Below, piece after piece: positions 37,645 through 49,204 of a stretch of DNA of 64,000 nucleotides. This stretch comes from Heliocybe sulcata (Eukaryota > Basidiomycota > Agaricomycetes > Gloeophyllales > Gloeophyllaceae): positions 480,591 through 544,590 of the forward strand of contig ML213518.1 of the NCBI GenBank assembly GCA_004369045.1, in the 5' to 3' direction. How positions within the stretch are numbered: position 1 is the first letter of the stretch; the number at the start of each line of letters is the position of its first letter. The translations under genes were made by a program, and so were the position numbers. The notes under the pieces are model-generated. The model did not search any database. It was not told the origin of the DNA and was given only the letters and a program-made list of their open reading frames with translations.

Positions 37645-39299
37645 CTATATGTCGCTCTTCTGCAAAATTTCCTCTCTCTTGTACCACACCTCACTGAGGC
37701 TTTTCTTCCCGATCAAGCCCATCGTAACCTCCATATCACCCAAGAACGACCTTACCACCTCTTCCGCACCCGCCTCGCCGGCGATGGTAAGACCGTGCAT
37801 GTAAGGCCGACCAACTGTACCAAGTTATTATTATTAGCGTGAAGAGCAGTGCACCCAAGATCAAGTAGACGTACGGCCAATGGCTTGGGCACCAAGAGCA
37901 ATGGCCTTGATGCCGTCGGAGCCGGTGCGTATACCGGAGTCGAAGATGACGGTGAACTTGCCGCTTTCTTGGGCTGCCCGGATCTTGGGAGACGAGCAGA
38001 TCTGCTCCAGTGCCCAGAGAGATGGGACGGCTCCGTCGACTTGGCGGCCACCTTGATAAGGTGTTCCTCAGCAGCCCACTTAACGCATGATAGTGGAGTA
38101 CAAACCATGGTTGGAGACAACGATACCATGTGCACCAATGTCCAAGGCTTTCTCTGCGTCCTGCATACGAGCATGAGTATTGTCCCAAGGAAGTGCAGTT
38201 AGGCTGCGTACCGCGACGGTCTGAATGCCTTTCAGGACTACCGGGCCTTCCCAGTTGGCCAGCAAGAAGTCGACGTCCTCCCAAGTCTTGAACTCGCCGG
38301 AGTTGGCCTCGGCCAACCAAGATTTACCCAACAGGACATGTTTCTTGACATCCTCATCCCCTTCCGAGAAGGCCTTATCGACCTTCCTTGCTTCATAGGG
38401 AAAGGGCGGGCGCTCATCCGGGATAGCCTCAAAGCCAAATCTCGCCATGAATACAGGATCGGCGACAGCGTTCTGGATGCCGACGCCGTGCAAGAACGGC
38501 AGGTACGCAGTGTCTATGTCATGAGGCCGCCACCCGAGGATGTTAGTGTCCAGGGTGACCACAAGAGCAGTGTAGCCGTTGGCCTTGGCTCTCTTCAGCA
38601 ACGACAATGTGATATCGTTGGACTTCGGCCTGTGCTAAGTCATGAGACCTAACTCCAGTCAAACATATTGGATATCCTTACCAATAAAGCTGGTACCACC
38701 GCGGTCCATCGCCGCTCGCCTTTGCGATTGCTTCCATCGAGCGAGTAGCTGCTGAACTCATGATATATGGCACACTACACTTGGATGCAGCCGAAGCGGT
38801 AGCTAACTCTGCGTCGGGGTGAACGATGCCCTGCACACCGATTGGTGAGAGTACCAGTGGAGACGGATACTTGACTCCGAAGAGATTTGTCTACGGGGAT
38901 ATCGTCGAACATTATACGCAAGAGTTTGAGAACAGCGACTAGCCTCCAGACTGCGCTCTGTAGCATCCACCAGCATACGGGGAACGATCCTCCAATGGTC
39001 GAAATACTTGCGATTCGCATGGTGGGTGTCTGAAGTGCCAGCGCTTCCGAATATATACATGTACGCATCTGATTCATATATGAAGATAATTGTCAATCGA
39101 AAGACTATCGGGCGAAGCATGTAATGCACTTGCCAAGGCGCTCCTTGCATTTCTCCCGCGCGATGTCCTCTAACTTGTCGGGATTTAGGGAGCCACAGTG
39201 CGGAGGCTTCCTCGATGCATACAGCTGCACCATAAATGCCGACCATTTCGTGGGGGTCGGGTTCGCAACAGGTCCGCTAGCCATGTCGTGTGTGTCCAA
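37645..39299 (-). CDS. FMN-dependent alpha-hydroxy-acid dehydrogenase, copy 1
   Basis: TIM-barrel flavoenzyme of the lactate oxidase/flavocytochrome b2/glycolate oxidase family; oxidises L-2-hydroxy acids such as lactate. There is no cytochrome b5 domain, so electrons go to oxygen or another acceptor. Start at 39297-39299 (MDTHDMASGPVANPTPTKW) or the Met five codons on. Intron 1 appears to be GC-AG (CTTG|GCAAGT ... CAG|ATGCG), restoring DAYMYIFGSAGT. Then NLFGVKYPSPLVLSPIGVQG, SSAATRSMEAIAKASG, WYQLYW|PKSND, VVTLDTNILGWRPHD, VVLKGIQTVA|DAEKAL, the active-site IVVSNHG|GRQVDGAVPSL (His and Arg across an intron), FDSGIRTGSDGIKAIALGAQ and IG|LGRPYMHGLTIAGEAG. It ends REEILQKSDI, stop 37645-37647. 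All catalytic residues expected of the family are visible. Confidence 0.88.
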
Positions 39300-39789
39300 G
39301 AGCGAAACGATTCGCCACTGCTCCCGTGCGCTCTATGTAACTCCTGAGAACAGGGTATAGTATTTATACCCAAGGATAGAACGGAGAGGCGGCGAGCAGA
39401 CGGCATGTGTAGGGAGCACTCCTGATATACGCATTCGGATGGTATCTGATATCATGGTGGTATCGGGCTGCGAAGTCGAAAGGAAGGGCCGGTTGCTCGC
39501 CGGCATCTTGTTCTTGGTCAGCGGACATAATGCGCCCCAGGTGACACGCTCGAGTTAAACAGCGATATATGCTGCACATGAAAGAACTAAACATTTCATG
39601 CTATGCGATGCTAATAAACAGATGTATGTACAATGCCCAGTTCAGTGAGAGGTATGCGCGTGAATGCAGTGGAAGAGACGGAGGGACGTCGCGAACCGGA
39701 CCTGGATGGTAGATTGCAAGCATGAAAGCATCGCAGGGGAAGTAGATGTAGAGTCATCTGAAGGGGATACTGGGGAGCCATGGAAGACA

Positions 39790-42654
39790 TCATGGAAAGG
39801 CATCTGCGTCGTGCTCCGAGGCGTCAGCGTCCGTGTCGATCCAAGCGTCCCCATCAGTCTCCGAGCCTTGCATTGGATCATGACCAGGCGATGAGTCGCT
39901 CGTCGTCGATATTCGCAGAGGCGACGGCATGCGTGCTCTCCGAACTTCCAGCTCTTCGACCCCCAAACGATCCTGGTTCAAGCTTCGACGTGAAGCGTCC
40001 TCCATGAAACCCGGGCGCACATCCCTGCCCCCATTTACTAGCAGCGGCGCATCCCCATCCCCATCCGCCTCCCTACCCTTGCTAGGGTTCTTCACTTCGT
40101 GTATATGAGCGGTCCTCGCCCACCGTTTCGCAGATCTCGGCACTGGACCGATCACCGCAAACTCTTGAGGAGCGCCGTGCGAATTCGAGCGCTGTATAGG
40201 CGGACGATTGCCAGTCGGCGTCAAGGGTCTTCGATGGCCGCCAGTATGCCGGCTGGCCGGGGTTCGTACACCAGTGGGCGTGCGCGGCTTGCGATGGCGC
40301 ACCTCGTCGGATTTGCGGCTCGATCTGATGTTCTCATTGTGCGACGACGTCGGACGCGATGCAAATTGAACTCTGTCGTCTAAGAACGGGTTCTGTCAAT
40401 ATACATTATCTCGCATTACTGTTGTCTGGACTGACCTGAATGCCGCCTGGACGACTTGCCGGATGGAGCAGAGCCTTTGGCCTTGAACCGATTGACCCAG
40501 TCACCGCTAAGACTCAACGTTCGCCTACCCCAGTCCCTCATGGAGGACGATCGGGGAATGCCTTCTAAGGCCCTGTATTCGATTTGCGAACCCCTAGTCA
40601 AGCCCACGAAAACGAGGATGACGAGAAGCAGGCACAGCTGTGCGATCCCGAGGCGTTTCTCCAGGACAACCTGTTTAAGGCTCAGTAGGGGCTGTAAAGT
40701 AACAAGAGATTCGATGTACCTCATCTGCTAGATAATTTACTCGAGACAAAAGCTCCCCATGTTCAATCTCCAACTTCCTCCTATACCTGTCAAAGTCGTG
40801 CATGGAACGTTGATACATCTGCGCCTGCGCTTTCCCCTACAATCATGTTAGCCAAACCACCAGCCGCAACTCAGTAGCCACTTACAATGCCCTCAAGCCG
40901 CCCAACATCCTCTCCAAGTCTCCTCAACACCTCTCGGATGGCAGCGGTTTGCTCCTCGACATATCGCGCATACAACGTCGTATTACCCTCCAGCGCACTC
41001 AGCCTGTTCATTATTACCCGATAGATAGACTCTCCACCTGTGGACGGGTGGAGCAGCGAGACTATCGACGCTGGAGAGGGACTGGGAATGACGGTCGCAA
41101 TTGATGTCGAAGATGACAGACTCGGGGTGGAGATGGAGGTGGTGGCGTGACTATCGGAGTGAGTGGGTTTTGTATCCTGGGAAGCAGCAGAAGAGTTTGT
41201 GTGGGATGGCGCGGCCGAAGCCGTGCTGCCGTCGGAAGGGATGGCGGAAAGCGCTGGCTGCGATTGTGTATCGTGAGTCGTTGCTGAAGTCTGGGTTTTA
41301 TACGAATCGTCTTGTTTGGTCCCTGTGGATGTAGGATTAAGGGACATCTCTCCCGGACCAGCCGAGTCGGTAGAGTGAGATATTGAAGATGGCTGCACTT
41401 CCTTACTTGAAGGTGCAGAGTCGTGGTCGAGAGTATGTGACGAGTCTGTTGCCGTTTCTGGAGAGTTATCGGAATCGTTGCGAGAGACTCCGGCCACCAA
41501 ATCTGTAGTCTCGGGCGAATGCGTAGGTGGATACTCCTGCGCGCCCGTCTTCGGGATGGTGTCGATTTCGGGAGCTGAGACACTGAGCGCAGGGACCTCC
41601 TCCTGAGGACGGTCTGCTGGCTGAGGTGCATCTTGTGACTGAGTGGATGCAGCGACAGCATCCTCCATAGCCGCACGTTTGGACTTAGCTTCGGCTTCCG
41701 CCTCACGAGTCCAGATGTCCCATTTGAATTCTTCCAGATGTGTCAGGCCGTACACTCTGAGAAGCGAGACAGGACAGTAGTACTCATTGCCGTAATGCGA
41801 GTGGAAGTCTATCCGGATGTAACGATAGAAATCCCGTAAAGACGTCGGAGGATGGAATGACTTGAAGATAGCTTCAGAACGCGTAGATACGACAATAAGT
41901 ATGAAATATGAGGACCACATACCTGAACACCTCTAACATTCTTTGCCCGGTATGTCCCCGCATATGTCCACTCCGACGCATCATCCGTGTACATCTTCGT
42001 CACACTCACAGTGAAGTCCTTAAACACGCCAGAGAAGAACTCGAAATTCGCAAGCTGAACCGTGTCGATCCGGATATCATCACAAAGCTCGACCACCACG
42101 AACTGCTTCTCCCCATCCGGCTTCGCACACGGACTGAGCAGATATCTGTCTTTCTTCGAAGACAATATATTGTGCGGAGACTTGGCAGACCGATGGGCAG
42201 TGTGCACCCGCGCAGAGCAGTCCATGCTAGCGTAGTTGAACCGGTCGGTGAGGGGCACCCTGAAGTGTGGCGGCAGCATATCATGAGAGGCTGCATTCGT
42301 CTCGCCAGCTTCCTGAACGCTAGACCCGACCGCTGAAGAGACAGAGGGGTCTGGAGGAGACGGCTCAGCTGCATGTTCCGACCCAGAGCTCTTCCCATTT
42401 CCGTTCGGTTGTGGATGATCTTTGTCTTGGGACGACTGCTTTGCCTTCCACTCGTCGAAAGAGAGTATCACTTCTTCCTGTACAGGTTCCAATGGTGGTA
42501 GCGGCTTCAAGCAACATATTGGCTCTTCTGGCTCTTTGGGTACTTGTAATGATATGGCGCGGAAGGAGTCGTATGGCGTCTTGGGCGGAGAGGAATTCAA
42601 CATCGAGAATACCGGCGACGCTGAGAGCAGCGCCATGAGCGTTGCGGGCAACAT
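39790..42654 (-). CDS. SUN-domain protein, Slp1-like (ER)
   Basis: Membrane protein of the Slp1/SUCO branch of SUN-domain proteins, which in yeast acts in the endoplasmic reticulum to protect folding membrane proteins. Start at 42652-42654 with a signal peptide (MLPATLMALLSASPVFSML). The motif ILSFDEWKAKQ precedes a Ser/Pro-rich region. The SUN domain runs from RFNYASMDCSARVHTAHR through SPHNILSSKKDRYLLSPC, FVVVELCDDIRIDTVQLANF, FFSGVFKDFTVSVTKMY, an intron near 41870-41925, SFHPPTSLRDFYRYIRIDF and YYCPVSLLRVYGLTHLEEF. A long Ser/Thr-rich linker follows, then a helical segment (VIMNRLSALEGNTTLYARYV), a C-terminal membrane span (LGIAQLCLLLVILVFVGLTR) and a basic/polar tail ending HDADAFP, stop 39790-39792. 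Order SUN, coiled segment, C-terminal span fits Slp1, not nuclear SUN proteins. Confidence 0.87.
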
Positions 42655-43048
42655 AGCCAGTCGTGAGGGTCACGGCCAGAGACAAAGGTCAATGAAGACC
42701 TCTCCGGCACGACAGAGGTTTGAGTTGAAGTAAACGAGGCAGGCGCAACCACCGCATACGGAGATACACGTCAATGCTCGTCATGACCATGGCACAAACT
42801 TAGAATATGCTCTATATAGCAACGTGGAGCTTATCACTACGGACCGAAGGCAGACGCGACCACATTCAAGGATACGAAGAGGTGGAAAGGATATATTATA
42901 CGCAGACGTGCTTCTTTGCTTCCGACGTAACGTACGACAAACATAGAGCGAGTGGTACGACGGTCGACGAAGAGATGATAGGAAAACCGTAAGGGACCCG
43001 TGCTAGGACGACGAGTCTCCGAACGCCTACTGTTCATGATGATGTTCA

Positions 43049-44057
43049 TTATGCCGAGCACTGGAGACGCGGAGTGAGCGGCGGAGGTATCAAGACCGAG
43101 CATATGACATACAATGCCAGGGTTGACCTGGGAGGCCCTCGTGTTCATGATCAGAGCAACGATGAGACCTGCAAGCATAGTCAGGATATGTTTGCTTCGG
43201 AATTGAGATTTGTCCCCTTACCGTAAAGACCCAAAACTTCCGCGAAGATGAGAATCAGAATCTGCATTGGATTGTAGCGTTAGCGACTCCGTAATAACTG
43301 CTCATGTCTTGGCGGTTGGATAACCCAGACAAGCAGCTGAACGCACCATTCCGACGAAAAGCCTGGGCTGCTGCGCAGTCCCTCGTACACCAGCATCACC
43401 GACAATACCGATGGCAAAGCCAGCAGCGAGACCTGCAAGACCGACAGATAAACCGGCGCCGAGTTGGATGAACCCTTGGAAGAGGGTCATCTGCACTTCC
43501 ACTGGAATCACAGGGCACTCCTAAGTCTCCGTGATGCAGATGATACTGCGGGACGACTTACAGCCTCCCGAAATGAGCACCGAGACGACAAGTCCGTAAA
43601 TCTATTACACAAGAATAGGTAAGCTGGACGGTACAGTATATGCTGAGGCGACGTACAGCAATGATACCCGCCATAATGACGGGGACGACACACTTCATCA
43701 TCAGGTCAGGCCGGAGCACCGACATGGCGGAAATGCCGACACCAGACTTCGCGGTACCATAACTATTGGTGCACGGTGAGTTAGACGACATGCATCATGA
43801 AAGGCGAAAACATGATTGACCTGGCTCCTATGCCTGTTCGAATTGCGCATCGGTCAGTTCTCAGCTTCTCTTGCATCATTTGCAGCCTGCGACAACCACT
43901 ACATAAGACTAGTAAGATATTTACTCACAAGTAAACACAATGGCGCTCGTGCAGCCCTGGAAATGCAAATCATTCAACGCTGTCGCCGTCCCTTACGCTA
44001 TTGCCAACTCACCATTGCACCGAAAAAGGGGGCGTAAACAGGGCAGAGGTCAGACAT
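43049..44057 (-). CDS. VMA3: V-type ATPase proteolipid subunit c
   Basis: Membrane rotor subunit of the vacuolar H+-ATPase (Vo), four spans, about 160 residues. Exon 1 (44013-44057) reads [15 protein letters not shown], the standard c-subunit start. Then GCTSAIVFT, a 13-nt microexon (43820-43832) supplying CIGAS, and [20 protein letters not shown]. Later marks are [14 protein letters not shown], a segment with [41 protein letters not shown] and [21 protein letters not shown]. The Glu in [10 protein letters not shown] is the essential proton carrier. After [12 protein letters not shown] a GTCAAC donor joins over about 65 nt to TGCTCGGCATAA, giving the end SQCSA; reading straight through would add an unlikely long tail. 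This matches subunit c rather than the longer c''. Confidence 0.9.
43820..43832 (-). other. 13-nt microexon of V-ATPase subunit c
   Basis: The exon gcataggagccag is flanked by ACAG upstream and GTCAAT downstream. With the neighbouring exons it yields T-C-I-G-A-S-Y-G-T-A-K, the invariant family sequence at this place. Flanking introns are 96 and 57 nt. Confidence 0.85.
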
Positions 44058-44801
44058 TTTGTTGGTTTAGACTACAACGGCTCCCGTCGGCAATAGTATC
44101 GACGAAGTGAGATGAGAGCGACGGTAAAGTCGGGGAAGGAAAGGAGGCAAGCGCGAATGTTGTCGGCAATAACGACGACGCCCAAGCGCAGAACGGATAT
44201 TGCCGAATCTCCGACAGGCGGAGTCCTAATTTGGCATCCTCGGACGGTGCCTTCAATTCCACGTCTTGAGCGCTCCTAGTTAACGACCGAGTATCTACTC
44301 CTACTGCCTCGTTATGATGGTATGCTAGGCATCCGGCTGGGTCGCTGTATTTATCCTACGAATGGAGCGGTGGGATCTATTTCCGCCTTATGACCGCTTT
44401 TACCTGTTCTTTCGCTCATTGATGCAACGCATCTGGTCTCTAATTTGTAGGTCTTCCTCTGGGAGAGTCTAACTGCAGGGTACCCTGAGAAAACTGCTCC
44501 ACTGCTCCGTCTTCAACTGTTTTACCAGTGGAGGACCGATCATGGACGCAGCGTTCAGTGGCCCGGTTACCATTCACGGGATACGACGCGAATCTCCGGT
44601 GCGGGCAGGTATTGTTAGCGCTGCTGTCCGATAATTAGGATTGTCGGTCCAAACCACTATGGCCGAAGATAGTCACCTGAACTATCTCTCGTCCCGTGCG
44701 AAGGATATGATATATAGCATGCGTCTTTCTCATCGGATCGGCTCCCCAGCGGTCTGCATCTCCTGGTCGTCTACAAAGTCAACTCTAGCAATCTCTGCGA
44801 G
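44058..44801. other. Divergent spacer, no gene seen
   Basis: About 740 bp between divergent starts of V-ATPase subunit c and FMN dehydrogenase copy 2. An ATG at 44659 (MAEDSHLNYLSSRAKDM) opens a short frame that is not in phase with the enzyme; it could be an upstream ORF. No other feature. Confidence 0.45.
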
Positions 44802-46372
44802 ATGGCGACTATGGTATCCGCCTCCTGGTCAAAGTACGTCCAGGACTTGTACAACACCAGGGGCCCGCCGCTCTTGAAATCCTTGAACATTGAGGAACTT
44901 GAGAAGAATTTCGTTGAAGAACTGAAAGACTATCCCGGTGAGCATATTGCATGCGATACATACTGATACATTGCTTATCCCAGGACAGAGGCATGGACAT
45001 ATGTTGTTTCAGGTGCCGGCACATCGTCTACAACCCGCGCCAACCGTGCAGAATTTGAGAAGTGGAGGATTCTTCCGTGCATGTTACGCGATGCTGGTGT
45101 TCGCGATCTCCAGGTGGGTTTGCTGCAGCAGATTCTTGCTGAAGATATGAAGCACTGAATCTTGCTGTCTAGACTACTATCCTGGGCAAGAAGATGAACT
45201 CACCGATTTTGATCGGTCCTGTTGGTGCTCATGCGCTGGTTCACAAGGACGGCGAATTGGCAACTGCGCGAGCAGCTGCGAAAGTCGGCGTGACGTTCTG
45301 CTTATCATCACCGTCCACTCGCTCGATGGAGGAGGTCGCCAAAGCTAACGGTGATAGCGAACGTTGGTTCCAACTGTACTGGTACGCGTGAAGACCCGCT
45401 TCTTGTAGTGTATAAAAAATACTGAATTAAGGTACTTAGGCCCAAGTCAGATGACATCACGAAGTCCCTCCTGAAGCGTGCCAAAGCCAATGGTTTCACC
45501 GCCCTCATCGTCACGCTGGACACGATGGTCCTCGGGTGGCGCATCCATGATCTGGAGAAGCTGTACAGCCCAGCGAGCCACGGCGTCGGTGTTCAGAATG
45601 CCCTATCCGACCCGGTGTTCATGGCCCGATATGGCTTGCAGCCTATCTACGGAGAACACCCCGATTTTCCATTCGACCAGCCGAAAGTGCAAGCTGCCCT
45701 TGCTGCTGGAGACGAGAAGATCACGCAGCGAGTGAAGCTGGCGAAAGACTGGGTGCAAGAGATTGGCGGTAAATTCAGGACGTGGGAGGACTTGAAGTTC
45801 CTTCGTGAGGCTTGGGACGGCCCCATCGTCCTGAAAGGCATCCAGCATGTTGCTGTTCGTATCTCTGATTAATAGCCGGAGCGATTGCATTAACTATAGT
45901 GTGGCATCGACAGGACGCAGAGAAAGCTCTTGACGTTGGCATCGAGGGCATCATCGTTTCCAGTCACGGTACGTTAGAGCTTGACACTACCTTCCTCATT
46001 GATACTGATATTTTCTCTTGATTTGTAGGTGGAAGGCAAATTGATGGCGCCGTCCCCTCACTCTACGCCCTCGATAGGGTCTGTCTATCGCCCAAGATCA
46101 AAGCAGCACAGGAGAGCGGCAAATTCACTGTTCTCTTCGATTCTGGCATTCGCACCGGCTCAGACGTCATCAAGGCTCTCGCTCTTGGGGCACAGGGCGT
46201 TTTGATTGGACGCATGATGATGTACGCCCTCGGTATGGGAGGAGAGGCTGGTGTGGAGCAGATCCTCCGCTCGCTGCTTGCTGACACGGAGATTACAATG
46301 GGTCTCTCTGGGTTCAAGGGTTTGAGCGAGTTCCAGGGGAAGAGGGACGAGATCCTCGTGAAAATGGGTTAG
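44802..46372 (+). CDS. FMN-dependent alpha-hydroxy-acid dehydrogenase, copy 2
   Basis: Paralogue of the enzyme at 37.6-39.3 kb, on the opposite strand. Start at 44802-44804 (MATMVSASWSKYVQDLYNTR). The first intron ends at GGACAG, giving DYPEAWTYVVSGAGTSSTT. Then FEKWRILPCMLRDAGVRDLQ|TTILGKKMNSPILIGPVGAH, LSSPSTRSMEEVAKANG, FQLYW|PKSDDITKSLLKRA, VTLDTMVLGWRIHDLEKL, a run with HGVGVQNALSDPVFMARYG shared with copy 1, VLKGIQHVA|DAEKALDVGI (same intron place as copy 1), IIVSSHG|GRQIDGAVPSL, DSGIRTGSDVIKALALGAQG and VLIGRMMMYALGMGGEAGVE. Two departures from the usual family sequence are Ser for Asn before the active-site His (SSHGG, usually SNHGG) and GRMMMYAL for the usual GRPxxYGL. These may alter substrate or acceptor use; activity is still plausible. 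Confidence 0.88.
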
Positions 46373-47147
46373 AGCACCAACAATATATATCAAGTGTAAG
46401 CACAGTTCCGTAGATGTCAGTGTATCCTTGTATATTCTCGTGTCCAATCAAACTGACAGTATCGTATTAGAGGTGACGTCGATCTGCGCGCACAGAATTG
46501 TCCTTCAATTGATTTAGCATTCATAACATGCACCTTTGCAAAGGATTTAAGTAGCTCGCGTCCACTCCAATGTCAAAGAGTAGGATATTGGGGGGTCGAA
46601 TTTGCTGCCACAAGATATTAGGCGTTTCCATTGAGTGGATCCTACTAATGCATTGGGGATTAAATTTATTCCTGATATCTGCAAGGATAAATTTTGTGGA
46701 TCATCGGTCACCATTGCTCGGAACACCATCTGCACCTGCAGGGCAAATCATTCACGAGTCCTCAAACATTCTACAAACGAACTTCGGAAATGTCATATAT
46801 GGTATGTCAAGATCCATATTGGAATAAATCATACTGTGTCTTAGCTCAATTTAGGGTAATCACAATGCTCAGACTTATAAAGCCTCCATATTTATTTCTT
46901 ATATTTGCTCTTAAGAACGTCTTTTGTGCTGGTTTGAGGCAGGCCCAAGCATGATATATCGTGCCGGTTTTCGGGGTCTTAGGTAGTACCGCGTCTGAAT
47001 CTCTCGCATTCGTTGGCAGGATTGCTCACCGACAACCAAGCACAGCCAGCTTTGCGCTGGTAACAAGCAAGATCGCTACTTCGTAACCTTCTTGAATATT
47101 TCATTTGAAGGTCGAGCGCGAAGCAGGCATAGTTCGCGCCCCCGCTC
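46373..47147. other. AT-rich intergenic island
   Basis: Spacer between FMN dehydrogenase copy 2 and ALG11, both on the plus strand. From about 46500 to 46960 the base composition is clearly more AT-rich than the surrounding DNA, with short repeated words such as ggattaaattt/ggataaatttt. No coding feature. It may be a decayed mobile element or only a long 3' region. Confidence 0.4.
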
Positions 47148-49148
47148 ATGTCGTTGTTACTGTTTGTGATAGTTCTGATCACATTCTTTCCTGTGTTCTA
47201 CATTGCGCGGAAAGTCAAGAAAATACGCAGGGACCAGACGAAACTACGAGCCAAAATTCTGGATGGCTTAGGCGTGAGCTTGGCGGATGCGCATAGGAAA
47301 CGCGTCGTTGGTTTCTTCCACCCATACTGGTGAGAGTTAGCTTCAAACATTCTGTGATACTGTTTCGTTCGTTTTGATGCTATCCAGAATCAAGCAATGC
47401 AGGCGGCGGAGGTGAACGCGTCCTTTGGACGGCAATAGAGCACCTTCAGCGAACAGAGAGTGATACCATTAGTGCGGTGTACACCGGAGACACAGACGCC
47501 ACGAAGGAGTCAATTATTGACAAAGTCAAAGTAGGGCGGTGTAACCTGCACCCGGCGATAGGAACTTACATCCAGCTTAGGCTCGGTTTGACATCACATT
47601 GAATCCGGAAGGCCTAGTGTTCGTGTTCCTCCATTCCCGATACCTAGTCGAGGACTCGACTTGGCCCCGCTTCACATTGCTCGGTCAGAGCTTAGGATCG
47701 ATGTACCTGGCTTTTGAAGCGATGTCAAAGCTCATTCCAGATCTTTTCATTGGTAAGCTCCTCATAGAATGTTCGCACATCTCAGTACTGAGCGATCCTA
47801 TCCCAGACACGATGGGATATGCCTTCACGTTCCACGTCGTACGATGGATAGGCAGAATTCCCATAGGGGCGTACGTGCACTATCCGACAATTAGCACCGA
47901 CATGATCTCGCGTGTCCGAACCAGGAAAAGGTGGCACACGAACTCCGATTCAGTCTCATCGTCGACCTTACTTAGCCAAGGGAAGCTCTTGTGGGTATAT
48001 CAGCTCTTCTCTAGAGCATCACTCACCCTGAAGACGCAAGGTACTACCGGATATTCATGTACTACTACTCGCGTTCGCTGCGGCTGGCTGTGTTCGTCAT
48101 GTGCAACTCTTCATGGACGAAGAACCATGTTGACTCCATTCTCCAATACTCCGATCCCCTCCTAGATGCACTGCATAAATTTCCACCCTTTATTCTGCTT
48201 AATTGGATCAGTGACATCAGGGCCTACTCACCCCGGGAAGCAAAAATTGTCTATCCGCCGTGCGACACGCGCGACGTGGCGCAGTTCCCACTGCAAGGAC
48301 GAGAGAGAGTCATATTAAGTCTTGCCCAGTTTCGGTCAGCGAGGTCGAATCCCTCTTCAAGGATATTCTGACCGGTTATTGCAATAGGCCGGAGAAAGAT
48401 CATCCCGCACAATTACGGGCGTTTTCAGTCCTACTCAGCTCGCATCCCGAATATAGGAAGGACGGGACGTTCCCTATCAGCTTGGTCCTGGTGGGTGGCA
48501 GTAGGAATGCGGGAGACGCTGCGAGGGTCGAGTCTCTCCGAGCGCTGGCCAAGGAGCTGGGGATAGATGTACGTGACAATCACTCATGATAACCACGGGG
48601 TCGCCCCTACACTGAATCGGAATGCTTGTAGGATCAGGTACAATATGTACTTAATGCACCTTACTCAATAGTTCTCGAGTGGCTTTCGAGAGCTAGCACA
48701 GGGCTTAGTACTATGGTGGATGAGCATTTCGGTATCAACGTTGTCGAGTTCATGGTGGGTGAGGTCCACTGAAATCTCTCCAATATTCTCACTCTCCTCG
48801 TGTAGGCCGCGGGTGTGATACCTGTAACGCACGCATCAGGGGGACCCTTGAATGATATAGTGGTACCCTTCAACGGGGAGCCGACAGGTACCGGCTTTCT
48901 ATGGATGCCCTTCTGATCACAGTTCTGATTATTGTCTTTTCCATTGCAATCAACTAGGATACCACGCAACCACACCGGAGACGTTCGCCGAGGCGCTTCA
49001 CCAGGTATTCACCCTCCCGCCAGATGCCGAGCTTGCGATGCGACAGCGGGCCAGAACGTGGGCGGTACAAAGATTCTCAGAAGAAGAATTTGTGAACGGT
49101 TGGGATGCCAGCGAATGGAAGACCTGGATGGCGCGTGGATTGAATTAA
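47148..49148 (+). CDS. ALG11: GDP-Man:Man3GlcNAc2-PP-dolichol alpha-1,2-mannosyltransferase
   Basis: GT4 enzyme on the cytosolic face of the ER that adds the fourth and fifth mannose to the lipid-linked oligosaccharide for N-glycosylation. Start 47148 with one N-terminal span (MSLLLFVIVLITFFPVFYIA) and a basic stretch. Then VVGFFHPY|CNAGGGGERVLW across the first intron, SAVYTGDTDATKESI, FVFLHSRYLVEDSTWPRFTL, LGQSLGSMYLAFEAMSKLIP, DTMGYAFTFHVVRWIGRIPI, GAYVHYPTISTDM, LRLAVFVMCNSSWTKNHVDS, KIVYPPCDT, ILSLAQFRPEKDHPAQLRAF and SLVLVGGSRNAGD. The GT-B donor-site EX7E motif lies in EHFGINVVE, followed by FMAAGVIPVTHASGGPLNDI. The end is ASEWKTWMARGLN. About nine short introns; all motifs intact. 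Last codon position is accurate to one or two bases. Confidence 0.93.
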
Positions 49149-49204
49149 GTTCTCGGTGGTCACTACGCAAGGACACTTTGTTTAGGGCATCAGATCGGCC
49201 TGCA

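Noticed and set aside
37366-37842. Plus-strand open frame of 158 codons
   Set aside because: It runs antisense through the last exons of FMN dehydrogenase copy 1 and has no own features.
42837-43048. Long C-terminal extension of V-ATPase subunit c by read-through
   Set aside because: The family ends shortly after the fourth span; a GTCAAC...CCAG intron gives the expected short end SQCSA.
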